Made by a program: the position numbers and the translations under genes. A stretch of DNA of 35,896 nucleotides, from the NCBI GenBank assembly GCA_029552825.1, contig JAKPDL010000103.1, forward strand, positions 1 through 35,896. The letters are read 5' to 3'. The DNA is from Bacteroidota bacterium. Lineage in GTDB: Bacteria > Bacteroidota > Bacteroidia > Bacteroidales > VadinHA17. Shown here in pieces: positions 16,638 to 24,846 of the stretch. How positions within the stretch are numbered: position 1 is the first letter of the stretch; each line of letters starts with the position of its first letter. A model generated the notes under the pieces. That model did no database searches. It was not told where the DNA came from and worked only from the letters and a program-made list of their open reading frames with translations.

Positions 16638-17347
16638 CAGGGTTTGTTGGTATTGGCTACAAGTACATCGTCAGAATTGAACTGGAAGCCCACACGTTTT
16701 CCTGTAATAATTTTGGAATGCTGAATTTTAGCTTCGGCCTGACCAACAGTTGCGATTTTTACTGTGTCGTAAGGCGGCACCAGCAGATCAAATTCAAGAG
16801 AATACTGTATAGCAGTAAGAATTATCCTTTGCAGTGATTCCCTGTTTATCTCTTCATTGCCGAAGTTCGTGTAAAACATACCCATCTGACGCTTTCCTTC
16901 AACAAAATATTGCTTTTCGTGGTTTATGAAAATCCTGGCAATAAGGTATCCAAGGTCGTCGAGGCGGTTATATTTGAAACTGTCAGCAAGAAAGTTATAA
17001 ATATATATAATGCCTGCATAGGCATTAAACTTGTCTTTCTGGACGTATGGTGTTCTCCATACTGGATGATCCCTGTCGAACTGGAAAATGTTTGAATGCA
17101 TGCTGAACAGAAGTATATCGCCCGCAACCTTAATCTGTGCATCAAACTGCCCCCTGTCGGTGAATTCAAGTTTTACCCGCTGGTCAATTCCTGCTATATC
17201 GAGGTTAATTTCCTTTGTGAGGTCCTTCAGTATTTCCTTCAGGAGGGTAAAAGTACTGAATGTAATGTCATAGACTTTTTGCTTAAGCACCGACTTGCTT
17301 TTTAATGTATTGACAATGTTGTTTTTTTTATCTTCAGCTTCAGGCAT
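16637..17347 (-). CDS. Conserved-looking protein of unknown function, 236 aa
   Basis: I do not recognise a named family. It has no signal peptide or transmembrane helix and should be cytoplasmic. The N-terminus is charged (MPEAEDKKNN) and helical (residues 20-45, VYDITFSTFTLLKEILKDL). A mixed alpha/beta middle follows, with a notable block HSNIFQFDRDHPVWRTPYV (about 84-102) and NFLADSFKYNRLDDLGYLIA. The C-terminal part holds short strands (VKIATVGQAEAKI, GKRVGFQFNSDDVLVA). Its TGA overlaps the ATG of the Omp85-like gene (TGATG), so the two are probably made together. Well-formed coding sequence, full length by appearance, function open. Confidence 0.8.
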   Translation of the reverse strand: MPEAEDKKNNIVNTLKSKSVLKQKVYDITFSTFTLLKEILKDLTKEINLDIAGIDQRVKLEFTDRGQFDAQIKVAGDILLFSMHSNIFQFDRDHPVWRTPYVQKDKFNAYAGIIYIYNFLADSFKYNRLDDLGYLIARIFINHEKQYFVEGKRQMGMFYTNFGNEEINRESLQRIILTAIQYSLEFDLLVPPYDTVKIATVGQAEAKIQHSKIITGKRVGFQFNSDDVLVANTNKP

Positions 17348-17425
17348 TGTTAAGAGTTTTATAACACAATGAACAACTAAAATAGGAAATTAATCCGATA
17401 TATAAAATCGGTTGGGTATTCTTTG

Positions 17426-17445
17426 TACGTTTGAAAAAAAACGTA
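17426..17445. terminator. Small AT hairpin between proS and the next gene
   Basis: TACGTTT (17426-17432) pairs with AAACGTA (17439-17445), loop of six. It lies just before the proS stop on the plus map, i.e. downstream of proS on the minus strand. No T-run follows, so a terminator role is weak. Confidence 0.25.
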
Positions 17446-17458
17446 TAACCACGCCGGC

Positions 17459-18934
17459 TCAGTATGCTACGGCGAAAAGAACACGCCTGCCAGAAGGTTT
17501 ACCTGAATATATGCATTTTCCTTTTTCTTCCTTGCTGTCAATAGGAATGCATCTGATGGTTGCTTTGGTTTCTTCCTTTATTCTGGCTTCAGTTTCGGGA
17601 GTTCCGTCCCAGTGAGCCATAACAAAGCCTCCTTTATCTTCAATTATGTTTTTAAATTCTTCCCATGAATCGGGATAGTATGTATTTTCTTCCCTGAACT
17701 GAAGGGCTTTTCTGTAAATGTTTTTCTGTATATCTTCAAGCAGCCGCACCACGTGTTCTTTTATTCTGCCGGCTGGGATTGTCTCTTTTTCAAGAGTGTC
17801 TCTTCTGGCTATTTCAGCTGTATTGTTCTTGACATCTCTCGGACCAACAGCTATTCTCACAGGGACACCTTTAAATTCGTAATGGGAGAATTTCCAGCCT
17901 GGTGTCTGGGTGTCACGGTCGTCATATGTTACTGAAATGCCTGCTGATTCAAGGTCGGATTTTATTTTCAGTGCTGTTGCTGAGATTGCATTGAGGTCGC
18001 TGTCGGTCTTGTATATTGGCACAATAACAACCTGGATAGGAGCCAGTTTGGGAGGCAGTACAAGGCCATTATTGTCGGCATGAGCCATTACAAGGGCACC
18101 CATAAGCCTTGTCGACACACCCCATGAAGTTGCCCATACATAATCAAGCTTTCCGGTACGGTCAGTAAATTTTACATCAAAAGCTTTTGCAAAATTCTGC
18201 CCTAGGAAGTGGCTTGTGCCTGCCTGAAGCGCTTTCCCATCCTGCATTAATGCTTCAATGGTAAGTGTTTCAAGGGCACCCGCAAAGCGCTCACTTTCAG
18301 TTTTGTAACCTTTAACAACCGGAATTGCCATCGTGTTCTCCGCAAAATCCGCATAGAGGTTAATAATTTTAAGTGTTTCTTCCATTGCTTCTTCCGAGGT
18401 GGCGTGAGCCGTATGACCTTCCTGCCATAGAAATTCTGCGGTGCGAAGGAAGAGCCTTGTGCGCATCTCCCACCTTACAACATTTGCCCATTGATTTATA
18501 AGAATAGGCAGGTCACGGTATGATTGTATCCAGTTTTTATATGTATTCCAGATAATTGTTTCGGATGTGGGACGTACTATCAGCTCTTCTTCAAGCCTGG
18601 CTTCAGGATCAATAATAATTCCTTTACCGGTTTCATCATTTTTAAGCCTGTAGTGCGTTACAACAGCACATTCCTTTGCAAAACCCTCAACATGGGCAGC
18701 CTCCCTCGCAAAGAATGATTTTGGAATAAAAAGAGGAAAATATGCATTCACATGACCGGTGGCTTTAAACATCCTGTCGAGCTCTGCCTGTATCTTTTCC
18801 CATATCGCATAACCGTAAGGACGTATTACCATACATCCTCTCACAGCAGAATTCTCAGCAAGTTCTGCCTTGATTACCAGATCGTTATACCACTGTGCGT
18901 AATTCTCTTCCCTGTTTGTTAGAAACTTTGCCAT
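17459..18934 (-). CDS. proS: Prolyl-tRNA synthetase, archaeal/eukaryotic-like type 3
   Basis: Charges tRNA-Pro with proline; class II synthetase, cytoplasmic. 491 aa from the ATG at 18934. The family N-terminus ([19 protein letters not shown]) begins exactly there; a further in-frame ATG at 18985 would add 17 unrelated residues and falls on the likely promoter, so I rejected it. Motif blocks: [58 protein letters not shown] and [19 protein letters not shown] (motif 3 region). The anticodon-binding and C-terminal zinc-like domain ends [19 protein letters not shown]. It lacks the editing insertion of the E. coli type. Divergent from the first tyrosine-rich gene. Confidence 0.95.
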   Translation of the reverse strand: MAKFLTNREENYAQWYNDLVIKAELAENSAVRGCMVIRPYGYAIWEKIQAELDRMFKATGHVNAYFPLFIPKSFFAREAAHVEGFAKECAVVTHYRLKNDETGKGIIIDPEARLEEELIVRPTSETIIWNTYKNWIQSYRDLPILINQWANVVRWEMRTRLFLRTAEFLWQEGHTAHATSEEAMEETLKIINLYADFAENTMAIPVVKGYKTESERFAGALETLTIEALMQDGKALQAGTSHFLGQNFAKAFDVKFTDRTGKLDYVWATSWGVSTRLMGALVMAHADNNGLVLPPKLAPIQVVIVPIYKTDSDLNAISATALKIKSDLESAGISVTYDDRDTQTPGWKFSHYEFKGVPVRIAVGPRDVKNNTAEIARRDTLEKETIPAGRIKEHVVRLLEDIQKNIYRKALQFREENTYYPDSWEEFKNIIEDKGGFVMAHWDGTPETEARIKEETKATIRCIPIDSKEEKGKCIYSGKPSGRRVLFAVAY

Positions 18935-18982
18935 TTTTTTGGTATGGTATTTGTTTTTATTTTTACTGAAAAACGGATTGCG

Positions 18983-18990
18983 CAAAAATA
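18983..18990 (-). promoter_or_regulatory. -7 element of the proS promoter
   Basis: On the minus strand TATTTTTG matches TAnnTTTG exactly, 48 bp before the chosen proS start. No clear TTTG -33 element is visible. Its place inside the longer version of the proS frame supports the shorter start. Confidence 0.4.
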
Positions 18991-19023
18991 GAGAAAAAAC
19001 TCAGGAATATTAAAATAAAAACC

Positions 19024-19030
19024 GGGAGGT
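19024..19030 (+). promoter_or_regulatory. Strong Shine-Dalgarno sequence of the first Tyr-rich gene
   Basis: GGGAGGT ends five bases before the ATG at 19036. It is a near-perfect match to the 16S anti-SD. Strong SD sequences are rare in Bacteroidota and are absent from the other genes of this window except 20505. Confidence 0.75.
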
Positions 19031-19035
19031 TTGTC

Positions 19036-20319
19036 ATGAAAACAAAAATTTTAATCGGAATCATAGGAGCAATGCTGATGCCAGGAATAACAGCCGAAGC
19101 ACAGATAGCAAGCTCTGGAAACTACAGGAATGACGAAGCCGGAATAGTAATAAACAATTACTATAACTACGATTTCCATTATTCTTCGAGAATTAACAGG
19201 TTCCACAGATCATTCGTTAGTTTTGAATATTATTCTCCGGTTTTCACAGATGTCTACTGGTACAGTTACCAGCCTTATACCTGGGGTTTAACTATTTACG
19301 GAGGGACTAGAATCGGTATAGGTGTTACATATAATTATCCGGTATATTATGCATGGTGGGATTATCCATGGTCATACGGATGGGATTATGCATGGTATGG
19401 CGGTTCTTTCTACTGGGGCTATACTCCATTCTACGTTACATGGTACACTCCTGTGGTTGTAAATGTAAGGGTAAACAGATGGTGGCCCGGAACATATTAT
19501 GCATATCACGTCAGGAACCTCTGGTATGGTGATTACAGACCTGTTTACAATACTTACAATTATTATTACTACAATACCTCAGGCAGATATGATGCAGGCT
19601 CAGGCGGTGTCTCACGGAGAGTCTCACCTACAACCACTTCATCGCAGACAGTTAATACCGGCCGTGGTGCAGGCACACTGCCGTCCCCGGGCAACCAGGG
19701 AAATACAGGTACAGTAAATCAGAATAGAAGAAATGTTAATGCTCGCGTTCATCAGGGCGATCAGGGCAACAACAATAGCCTTGATCCGGGCAATACAAAT
19801 AATGTCAACAGGGGCATTAATTCTGGAAATAATCCGGGCAGAAGGAACGTTCCTTCAAACAACGGCAACGTCCATCAGGGCGACCAGGGTAACAATAACA
19901 GCCTTAATCCCGGAAATACCGGTAACGTAAACCGTGGAATAAATTCAGGCAACAACCCCGGCAGGAAGAATGTAAGCAATCAGGGGAATCAGAGCCAGGG
20001 AAATGCCGGTCGTGCTGTTATATCTACACCATCGAACAGCAGGGTGCAGTCGGGGGTTATGACTCCTTCACGTCCGGGTGCAACTGGTAACACAAGCCGG
20101 CCCGCCAGCGTCAGCACAGGCAGAACAGTAACTCAGCCTGCAGTGTCGCAGGGAACCAGAAGAACTGTTTCAACAAGTCCGGCAGTAAGATCCTCAGGGG
20201 GCGAATCAAGATCAACAAGAGCAATCAGGTCAGTCTCTTCCGGAAGTACCAAAAGCTCCGGTTCAAAAAGTGAGGAAAGTAAAGGAAATTCCAATAGCTC
20301 TTCATCAAGAAGAAGATAA
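19036..20319 (+). CDS. Secreted Tyr/Trp-rich protein with Asn/Gly repeat region
   Basis: 427 aa, low complexity in three zones. A Sec signal peptide (ILIGIIGAMLMPGITAEA, cut near 22) comes first. Residues 61-180 are extremely aromatic (about 42 Tyr plus Trp, e.g. YYAWWDYPWSYGWDYAWYGG). Residues 205-320 are Asn/Gly-rich and hold two copies of a 35-residue unit (238-272 and 279-313, VHQGDQGNNNSL...INSGNNPGR). The tail is Ser/Thr/Arg-rich and ends in three Arg. There is no Cys-based lipobox and no recognisable enzyme domain. The neighbour at 20505 has the same plan, so they form a related pair. It is likely periplasmic or surface-exposed and structural or adhesive; that is inference. No named family is known to me. 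Confidence 0.8.
   Translation: MKTKILIGIIGAMLMPGITAEAQIASSGNYRNDEAGIVINNYYNYDFHYSSRINRFHRSFVSFEYYSPVFTDVYWYSYQPYTWGLTIYGGTRIGIGVTYNYPVYYAWWDYPWSYGWDYAWYGGSFYWGYTPFYVTWYTPVVVNVRVNRWWPGTYYAYHVRNLWYGDYRPVYNTYNYYYYNTSGRYDAGSGGVSRRVSPTTTSSQTVNTGRGAGTLPSPGNQGNTGTVNQNRRNVNARVHQGDQGNNNSLDPGNTNNVNRGINSGNNPGRRNVPSNNGNVHQGDQGNNNSLNPGNTGNVNRGINSGNNPGRKNVSNQGNQSQGNAGRAVISTPSNSRVQSGVMTPSRPGATGNTSRPASVSTGRTVTQPAVSQGTRRTVSTSPAVRSSGGESRSTRAIRSVSSGSTKSSGSKSEESKGNSNSSSSRRR
19747..19974 (+). repeat. Two coding repeats of 105 bp, 123-bp period
   Basis: Copy 1 (19747-19851) and copy 2 (19870-19974) encode the same 35 residues apart from three changes (D to N, N to G, R to K). At DNA level they differ at roughly 20 synonymous places, so the duplication is old and the peptide has been held constant. 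Confidence 0.8.
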
Positions 20320-20431
20320 ATAGAATGAGAATATTTGATAACGATGATATTAAGAGTGTCTGGAAATTTTTTTGTTCCGAATCTGAAATTGAGAAAAAAA
20401 AATTTAAATTTGTATCTGCAGGTAAATTTTA

Positions 20432-20464
20432 TTGAAAAAGAGCATTTTTTGGTATAGATTTTGA
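20432..20464 (+). promoter_or_regulatory. Possible promoter of the second Tyr-rich gene
   Basis: A TTG (20432-20434) lies about 18-20 bp ahead of TATAGATTTTG (20453-20463), a near match to TAnnTTTG with one extra base. The 185-bp gap between the two Tyr-rich genes makes an own promoter plausible. Confidence 0.3.
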
Positions 20465-20490
20465 TTGTATTTAATAAAAAAATAATTCAA

Positions 20491-20498
20491 GGGGAGGT
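20491..20498 (+). promoter_or_regulatory. Strong Shine-Dalgarno sequence of the second Tyr-rich gene
   Basis: GGGGAGGT lies six bases before the ATG at 20505 and matches the anti-SD fully. It parallels the one at 19024. Confidence 0.75.
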
Positions 20499-20504
20499 TA
20501 AAAA

Positions 20505-21782
20505 ATGAAAGCAATTTTGTACATACTGGTTCTGTCGGCCCTGCTTGCAAGCTCGTGTGCTACAGGTGGCAGGTACGTGAAAAGCGAATTCGACGATTTG
20601 TACTATCTGCCCTCCGACCGGGTAATGGTAAACAAGAGCATTGCCAGCCATAATCTGCCTGGTGACCTGAAACAGGAAGAACAATACTTTGACAACATTT
20701 ATTCAGGTGATACTCTGATTGCCGAGCAGTACAACGAAAATGTTGATTTCGACAATTCTTTGTACTACAATAAAGATTACAGTCCGTTTGAATATATGGA
20801 CGACTGGTCTTATTCAAACAGACTGAGAAGGTTCTACGGCAATTACTTCTATCCGTACTGGAGAGATCCGTTCTACTACAGCTGGAACTATACGCCGTGG
20901 TACTACTATGATTACTTCTACAACCCGTACTGGGGAAGCCTCTATGATCCATTCTATTATGGAATGTACCCCGGAATGTATTACGGATTCTATGGAAGTT
21001 ATTTCGGATCTTTCTACAGCCCGTATTCATTCTATTATTCAGGATATTACTGGCCAACATACCGCTTCTACTACAGGGATGACTTCAGTTCAGCCACCGA
21101 AGGCAGACGTGAGAGGTACAGCTCGTTGACAAACAGTTATACAAGCACCTCAACAAGAGGAAGGACTACAGGCTATACACCTTCAACAGGTGGCTCAACA
21201 ACCAATGTGGCCTCAACTTCGAGGAGAACAGAGTCAACTCTCACCAGCCCGCGCCAGAGCAGCTCAACCGATTCAAAATCAGGACAGATAGCACAGACAA
21301 GACGCGATGTTTCATCTTCAACAAGGAATGTTGAGACCAGACCCGAATACAGCCAGGTATCAAGAAGCTATACACCTACATACAATAATCCGAGGCTCAG
21401 CGACCGTCCATCATACAACACAAGCAGAGTCTCAACAGAGGCAGTACAGAGAAGTACTCCTAATACCAGAACTGGTAACGTAGGTGTGTACAGGTCAAAT
21501 TCTGACAGTTATTTCAACAGCGTTGAAAGAAGAGCACCTTCATCATATTCTGTCGGACAGACACGTACCGTTACTCCTTCAAGTGTGGGTGATTATTCAG
21601 CACCTTCAATGAGGAGCGTAACAAGAGATGCTTCTGTTTCTTCCAGCAGACGTTACGAAAGCAGCAGCTTCTCTTCAGGCATGTCCTCAGGAGGAGTCAG
21701 CAGCGGTTCCAGTGGAGCTTCTATCGGTTCATCAGGTGGAGGATCTTCATCAGGTTCAGTCTCCACCGGAACCAGGAGATAA
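20505..21782 (+). CDS. Tyr-rich lipoprotein with Ser/Thr/Arg-rich tail
   Basis: 425 aa. A lipoprotein signal peptide ends at Cys18 (LLASSC). A short acidic region follows (25-80). Residues 81-190 hold about 35 Tyr in 110 residues (e.g. TPWYYYDYFYNPYWGSLYDP). The rest (about 196-425) is low-complexity Ser/Thr/Arg/Gly and ends in a Gly/Ser run and Arg-Arg. The layout copies the neighbour at 19036, but here the protein is membrane-anchored. There is no enzyme motif. Tyr-rich segments of this kind occur in adhesive, amyloid-like or cross-linked matrices, yet nothing here proves such a role. Both genes are followed by the FadL-type barrel at 21879. Confidence 0.8.
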   Translation: MKAILYILVLSALLASSCATGGRYVKSEFDDLYYLPSDRVMVNKSIASHNLPGDLKQEEQYFDNIYSGDTLIAEQYNENVDFDNSLYYNKDYSPFEYMDDWSYSNRLRRFYGNYFYPYWRDPFYYSWNYTPWYYYDYFYNPYWGSLYDPFYYGMYPGMYYGFYGSYFGSFYSPYSFYYSGYYWPTYRFYYRDDFSSATEGRRERYSSLTNSYTSTSTRGRTTGYTPSTGGSTTNVASTSRRTESTLTSPRQSSSTDSKSGQIAQTRRDVSSSTRNVETRPEYSQVSRSYTPTYNNPRLSDRPSYNTSRVSTEAVQRSTPNTRTGNVGVYRSNSDSYFNSVERRAPSSYSVGQTRTVTPSSVGDYSAPSMRSVTRDASVSSSRRYESSSFSSGMSSGGVSSGSSGASIGSSGGGSSSGSVSTGTRR

Positions 21783-21829
21783 TGTGAAATAAGAAAATTA
21801 AAAGTTCATTTTCTAACTGATAAAGATAA

Positions 21830-21846
21830 CATTCCGTTTAGGAATG
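21830..21846. promoter_or_regulatory. Hairpin upstream of the FadL-type gene
   Basis: CATTCC (21830-21835) pairs with GGAATG (21841-21846) around GTTTA. It lies 32 bp before the ATG and just before TACATTTT, a one-off match to TAnnTTTG. It could be an operator or a weak terminator for the gene before; no T-run follows. Confidence 0.3.
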
Positions 21847-21878
21847 AAAGGGATAAGTACATTTTTAATTAAAAGATC

Positions 21879-23354
21879 ATGAAACCAATTCTTACAGCAA
21901 TAGTAGCAGTTGTTCTGACAATAAGTGCTGCTCAGGCACAGAATCTGGATGATGCTCTGCGGTACTCCAGAACATTTTACAACGGAACAGCAAGATTTAT
22001 GGCAATGGGTGGAGCATTTACCGCTCTTGGAGCTGACCTCTCCGCAATAAGCCTTAATCCGGCCGGAACAGGCGTATTCAGATCCTTCGAGACAACTATT
22101 ACGCCAAACCTGATGTATAACAATTCATCCACCCTTTTTAATAACTCACGCTCAAGCGATTTCAAATATACTTTCGGCCTCAACCAGGCAGGACTGGTTG
22201 CAAACCTTATAAGTAATGAAGGTTCATCAGGGCTGGTCAAACTGAACTTTGCCTACTCCTTTTTGAAATCCAACAACTATAATGAAAACGTAACTGTAAA
22301 AGGAATAAGCGAGAATACTTCAATGGCTGAATACTGGGCAATAATATCCGATGGAATCTATTACAAAGACCTTACCGGCTCAGCCGGCATAGCGTATGAC
22401 GTATGGGTGATAGATACAATAACCGGTTCGGGAGGTATAAGATATGGCTCAGTTTTCTGTGCCTATGGCGATGGTGATTATATCTACGGTCAGACAATCA
22501 GGCGATTGATAGAAAATGAAGGATATAGCAGTGAACATGCATTTTCAGTTGGAGCAAATTTTTCTGAGAAATACTTCCTTGGAGCTACTATAACCTTAAA
22601 TAAACTTTCATATACCGGACATTATGAACATCTCGAAGCAGATTATGATGAGGTAATCCCCGATTTTAACAATTTTACATATACCGACCACCTCGAAGCT
22701 GCAGGTACAGGATATTCTCTTAGAATAGGGACTATTTTGCGACCTGTTGACATGCTGCGTATCGGCGCTGCATTCCATACTCCAACGATATACCGCATCA
22801 GAGAATATTTTTATGATCAGATATCTTCTTCGTTCGATGATGGATATAGTTACAGCAATTCAAATGACCCGATGAGGTATTCATATACCCTTACGACTCC
22901 TTTCAAGGCAGTTGCAGGTGTGGCAGTTCAGATAAAGAAGCTTGCAATAGTCAGCGCCGATTACGAATTTACAGATTACCGTACCGCCAAATTCAGCAAA
23001 GCAAGCGACGGCTATAGTTATTACGATGAAAATGAATCAGTTAAGAAATCGCTGAAATCAGCTTCAAATCTGAAGCTGGGAACAGAGTTCAGAGTCAGTT
23101 CATTCTATATAAGAGGCGGTTACGGAATTTACGGAAGCGCATTTTCCAGCGGTGAGATTAACAAAAATATGACATATAATTCAGTTTCTTTCGGTTTGGG
23201 ATTCAGACAGCAGAATTTCTTCTTCGACCTTGCATTTACAAGCCTTTCGAATACTATGAAATACATGATGTATTACGATCCTGATTACCTTAAACCGGCT
23301 GATATTACATATACCAGAAATAACTTTACTGCAACCCTTGGATTTAAATTCTGA
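21879..23354 (+). CDS. Outer-membrane transport protein, FadL/OMPP1 (Toluene_X) type
   Basis: A 491-aa outer-membrane barrel likely to let hydrophobic compounds in. A Sec signal peptide (ILTAIVAVVLTISAAQA) is cut near residue 20. The N-terminal block GTARFMAMGGAFTALGADLSAISLNPAG is the usual start of Bacteroidota members of this family. Barrel strands follow (NLKLGTEFRV, RGGYGIYGSAF, VSFGLGFRQQNFFFDLAF), and the last residues are TATLGFKF-like with a terminal Phe, as BAM substrates have. Such proteins are often annotated as hemin receptors by old transfer, which nothing here supports. It lies 96 bp after the second Tyr-rich gene on the same strand and could share its transcript. Confidence 0.85.
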   Translation: MKPILTAIVAVVLTISAAQAQNLDDALRYSRTFYNGTARFMAMGGAFTALGADLSAISLNPAGTGVFRSFETTITPNLMYNNSSTLFNNSRSSDFKYTFGLNQAGLVANLISNEGSSGLVKLNFAYSFLKSNNYNENVTVKGISENTSMAEYWAIISDGIYYKDLTGSAGIAYDVWVIDTITGSGGIRYGSVFCAYGDGDYIYGQTIRRLIENEGYSSEHAFSVGANFSEKYFLGATITLNKLSYTGHYEHLEADYDEVIPDFNNFTYTDHLEAAGTGYSLRIGTILRPVDMLRIGAAFHTPTIYRIREYFYDQISSSFDDGYSYSNSNDPMRYSYTLTTPFKAVAGVAVQIKKLAIVSADYEFTDYRTAKFSKASDGYSYYDENESVKKSLKSASNLKLGTEFRVSSFYIRGGYGIYGSAFSSGEINKNMTYNSVSFGLGFRQQNFFFDLAFTSLSNTMKYMMYYDPDYLKPADITYTRNNFTATLGFKF

Positions 23355-23416
23355 AAGAAATATTGGGAAATAAAAAGCCTTTTAACAATAGGGCGTTCTC
23401 AAGGAATCAGAAATAT

Positions 23417-24055
23417 TCAATAAGGGATTAATATCTCAGGAAGATAATTCACGGCATCCGGGCCTGCATTGAAAATCAGGTCAAGAGAGCTTAATCCCGG
23501 AATGAAATCAAAGCGGTCGTAAAATACCTGGAGATATTTTTTATACCTGAATAATTTGTCCATCTCCCTGTTTTTAGGGCTTATAAAATATCTCCAATCA
23601 GGTTCGCAGGTCTTTACAGGTTCAAAAAAATCGGTGTATGTTATTTGTGGTCTGATATTCATTAACTCAACCAGAATCTGAAGCGATTCCATATTGAGAT
23701 CAAGTAAAAATGTATGGCTTTTTGAGATTATTTTTTCGACTTTTTCATAGTAATAGTCGAAATATGGAGATGCTTTGTAAGAAGAATATATACTTCGCAG
23801 ATGAATCTGCTGCCATCTTTTGGTATAATCAATCCTGATATCTTTTATTGCTCTTTTATGAAAACTGCCTTCAAGAACAGGTACTGAAAGAGCCATAACC
23901 CCATTAGCTGTGAGAATGTAGCACCTGTTTCTGAATGTTTGTTTTATGTAATTTTCTTCCCGTTCTATGAATACTCTTTCGGCCTCATTTACCAGTGCCA
24001 TGTATTGTATGGGAGGAAAATAGGCCGTTGAAAGAAGGATTCTGTCCCTTTTCAT
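23417..24055 (-). CDS. WbqC-family protein
   Basis: 212 aa, cytoplasmic. It shows the WbqC start pattern STAYFPPIQYMALV, then ENYIKQTFRNRCYILTANGV and LSVPVLEGS, and the RWQQIHLRSIYSSYKASPYF core. The family is named after a Pseudomonas O-antigen cluster gene and is thought to act in modification of amino-sugar or nucleotide-sugar intermediates; its biochemistry is not settled. It overlaps the larB stop by four bases (ATGA), so it is probably translated after larB. No O-antigen gene lies near, which makes the pairing odd. Confidence 0.85.
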   Translation of the reverse strand: MKRDRILLSTAYFPPIQYMALVNEAERVFIEREENYIKQTFRNRCYILTANGVMALSVPVLEGSFHKRAIKDIRIDYTKRWQQIHLRSIYSSYKASPYFDYYYEKVEKIISKSHTFLLDLNMESLQILVELMNIRPQITYTDFFEPVKTCEPDWRYFISPKNREMDKLFRYKKYLQVFYDRFDFIPGLSSLDLIFNAGPDAVNYLPEILIPY

Positions 24056-24801
24056 TTCATTTTATTAATCATGCTTGCTGAGAAAGCTGCTCCGAAGCCG
24101 TTGTCGATGTTGACCACAGTTACTCCTGCAGCACAGCTGGTAAGCATAGCCAGCAGAGCTGAAATTCCCCCGAAGTTGGCACCATAACCCACGCTTGTTG
24201 GAACAGCAATTATCGGCTTATCAACAAGCCCTCCAACTACACTTGCCAGCGCTCCTTCCATTCCTGCAATAACAATAATTACACGACACTTTTTAAGATC
24301 ATTGAGCCTGTCAAGGAAACGATGAATACCCGCAACGCCAGCGTCATAAATTCTTAAAACCCTGTTGCCCAGCAATTCAGCAGTTACAGCAGCTTCCTCA
24401 GCTATAGGTATGTCGGACGTTCCTGCCGTCACAACAGCTATTGGCGTCTCAGGTATTTCAGGCTCCTTCTTTTTTATGCTTATTATCCTTGCTTCAGGGT
24501 AATATACAGCTTCGGGTACAACACTTTTAACAGCCTCATACATCTCTTCATTTGCCCTTGTCCCGAATACATTTGTTTCTTTTTCAGCCAGCACCCTGAA
24601 AATCTCCTTAACCTGTGCAACACTCTTACCTGAACAGTAAACAATCTCGGGATAACCTTTTCTTATCTCCCTGTGATGGTCGAGTTTTGCAAAACCAAGG
24701 TCGGTGTAAGGGAAATACTTTAATATCTCAAGTGCTTCATTTACACTCTTTTTCCCTGACTTTACATCATTCAGAAGTTTTTCAATTTCGCTTATATTCA
24801 T
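24052..24801 (-). CDS. larB: Pyridinium-3,5-biscarboxylic acid mononucleotide synthase
   Basis: First enzyme of the nickel-pincer nucleotide (NPN) cofactor pathway: it carboxylates C5 of nicotinic acid adenine dinucleotide and cuts the pyrophosphate. 249 aa, normal length. The N-terminal helical part (ISEIEKLLNDVKSGKKSVNEA) and LGFAKLDHHREIRKGYPEIV are LarB-typical. The PurE-like C-terminal domain carries PIAVVTAGTSDIPIAEEA, IYDAGVAGIHR, VIIVIAGMEGALASVVGGL and the end NIDNGFGAAFSASMI. It sits between larE (45-bp gap) and the WbqC gene (4-bp overlap) on the minus strand. Confidence 0.93.
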   Translation of the reverse strand: MNISEIEKLLNDVKSGKKSVNEALEILKYFPYTDLGFAKLDHHREIRKGYPEIVYCSGKSVAQVKEIFRVLAEKETNVFGTRANEEMYEAVKSVVPEAVYYPEARIISIKKKEPEIPETPIAVVTAGTSDIPIAEEAAVTAELLGNRVLRIYDAGVAGIHRFLDRLNDLKKCRVIIVIAGMEGALASVVGGLVDKPIIAVPTSVGYGANFGGISALLAMLTSCAAGVTVVNIDNGFGAAFSASMINKMK

Positions 24802-24846
24802 AATTTATTCAATTACTACAAATTACAAGTATGATTAATTTATCTC

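Noticed and set aside
18935-18985. Longer start of proS
   Set aside because: The family N-terminus begins at the ATG at 18934, and the extension covers a TAnnTTTG site.
23376-23400. AAAGCC...GGGCG as terminator between the FadL-type and WbqC genes
   Set aside because: The stem is only three to four pairs with no clean T-run.
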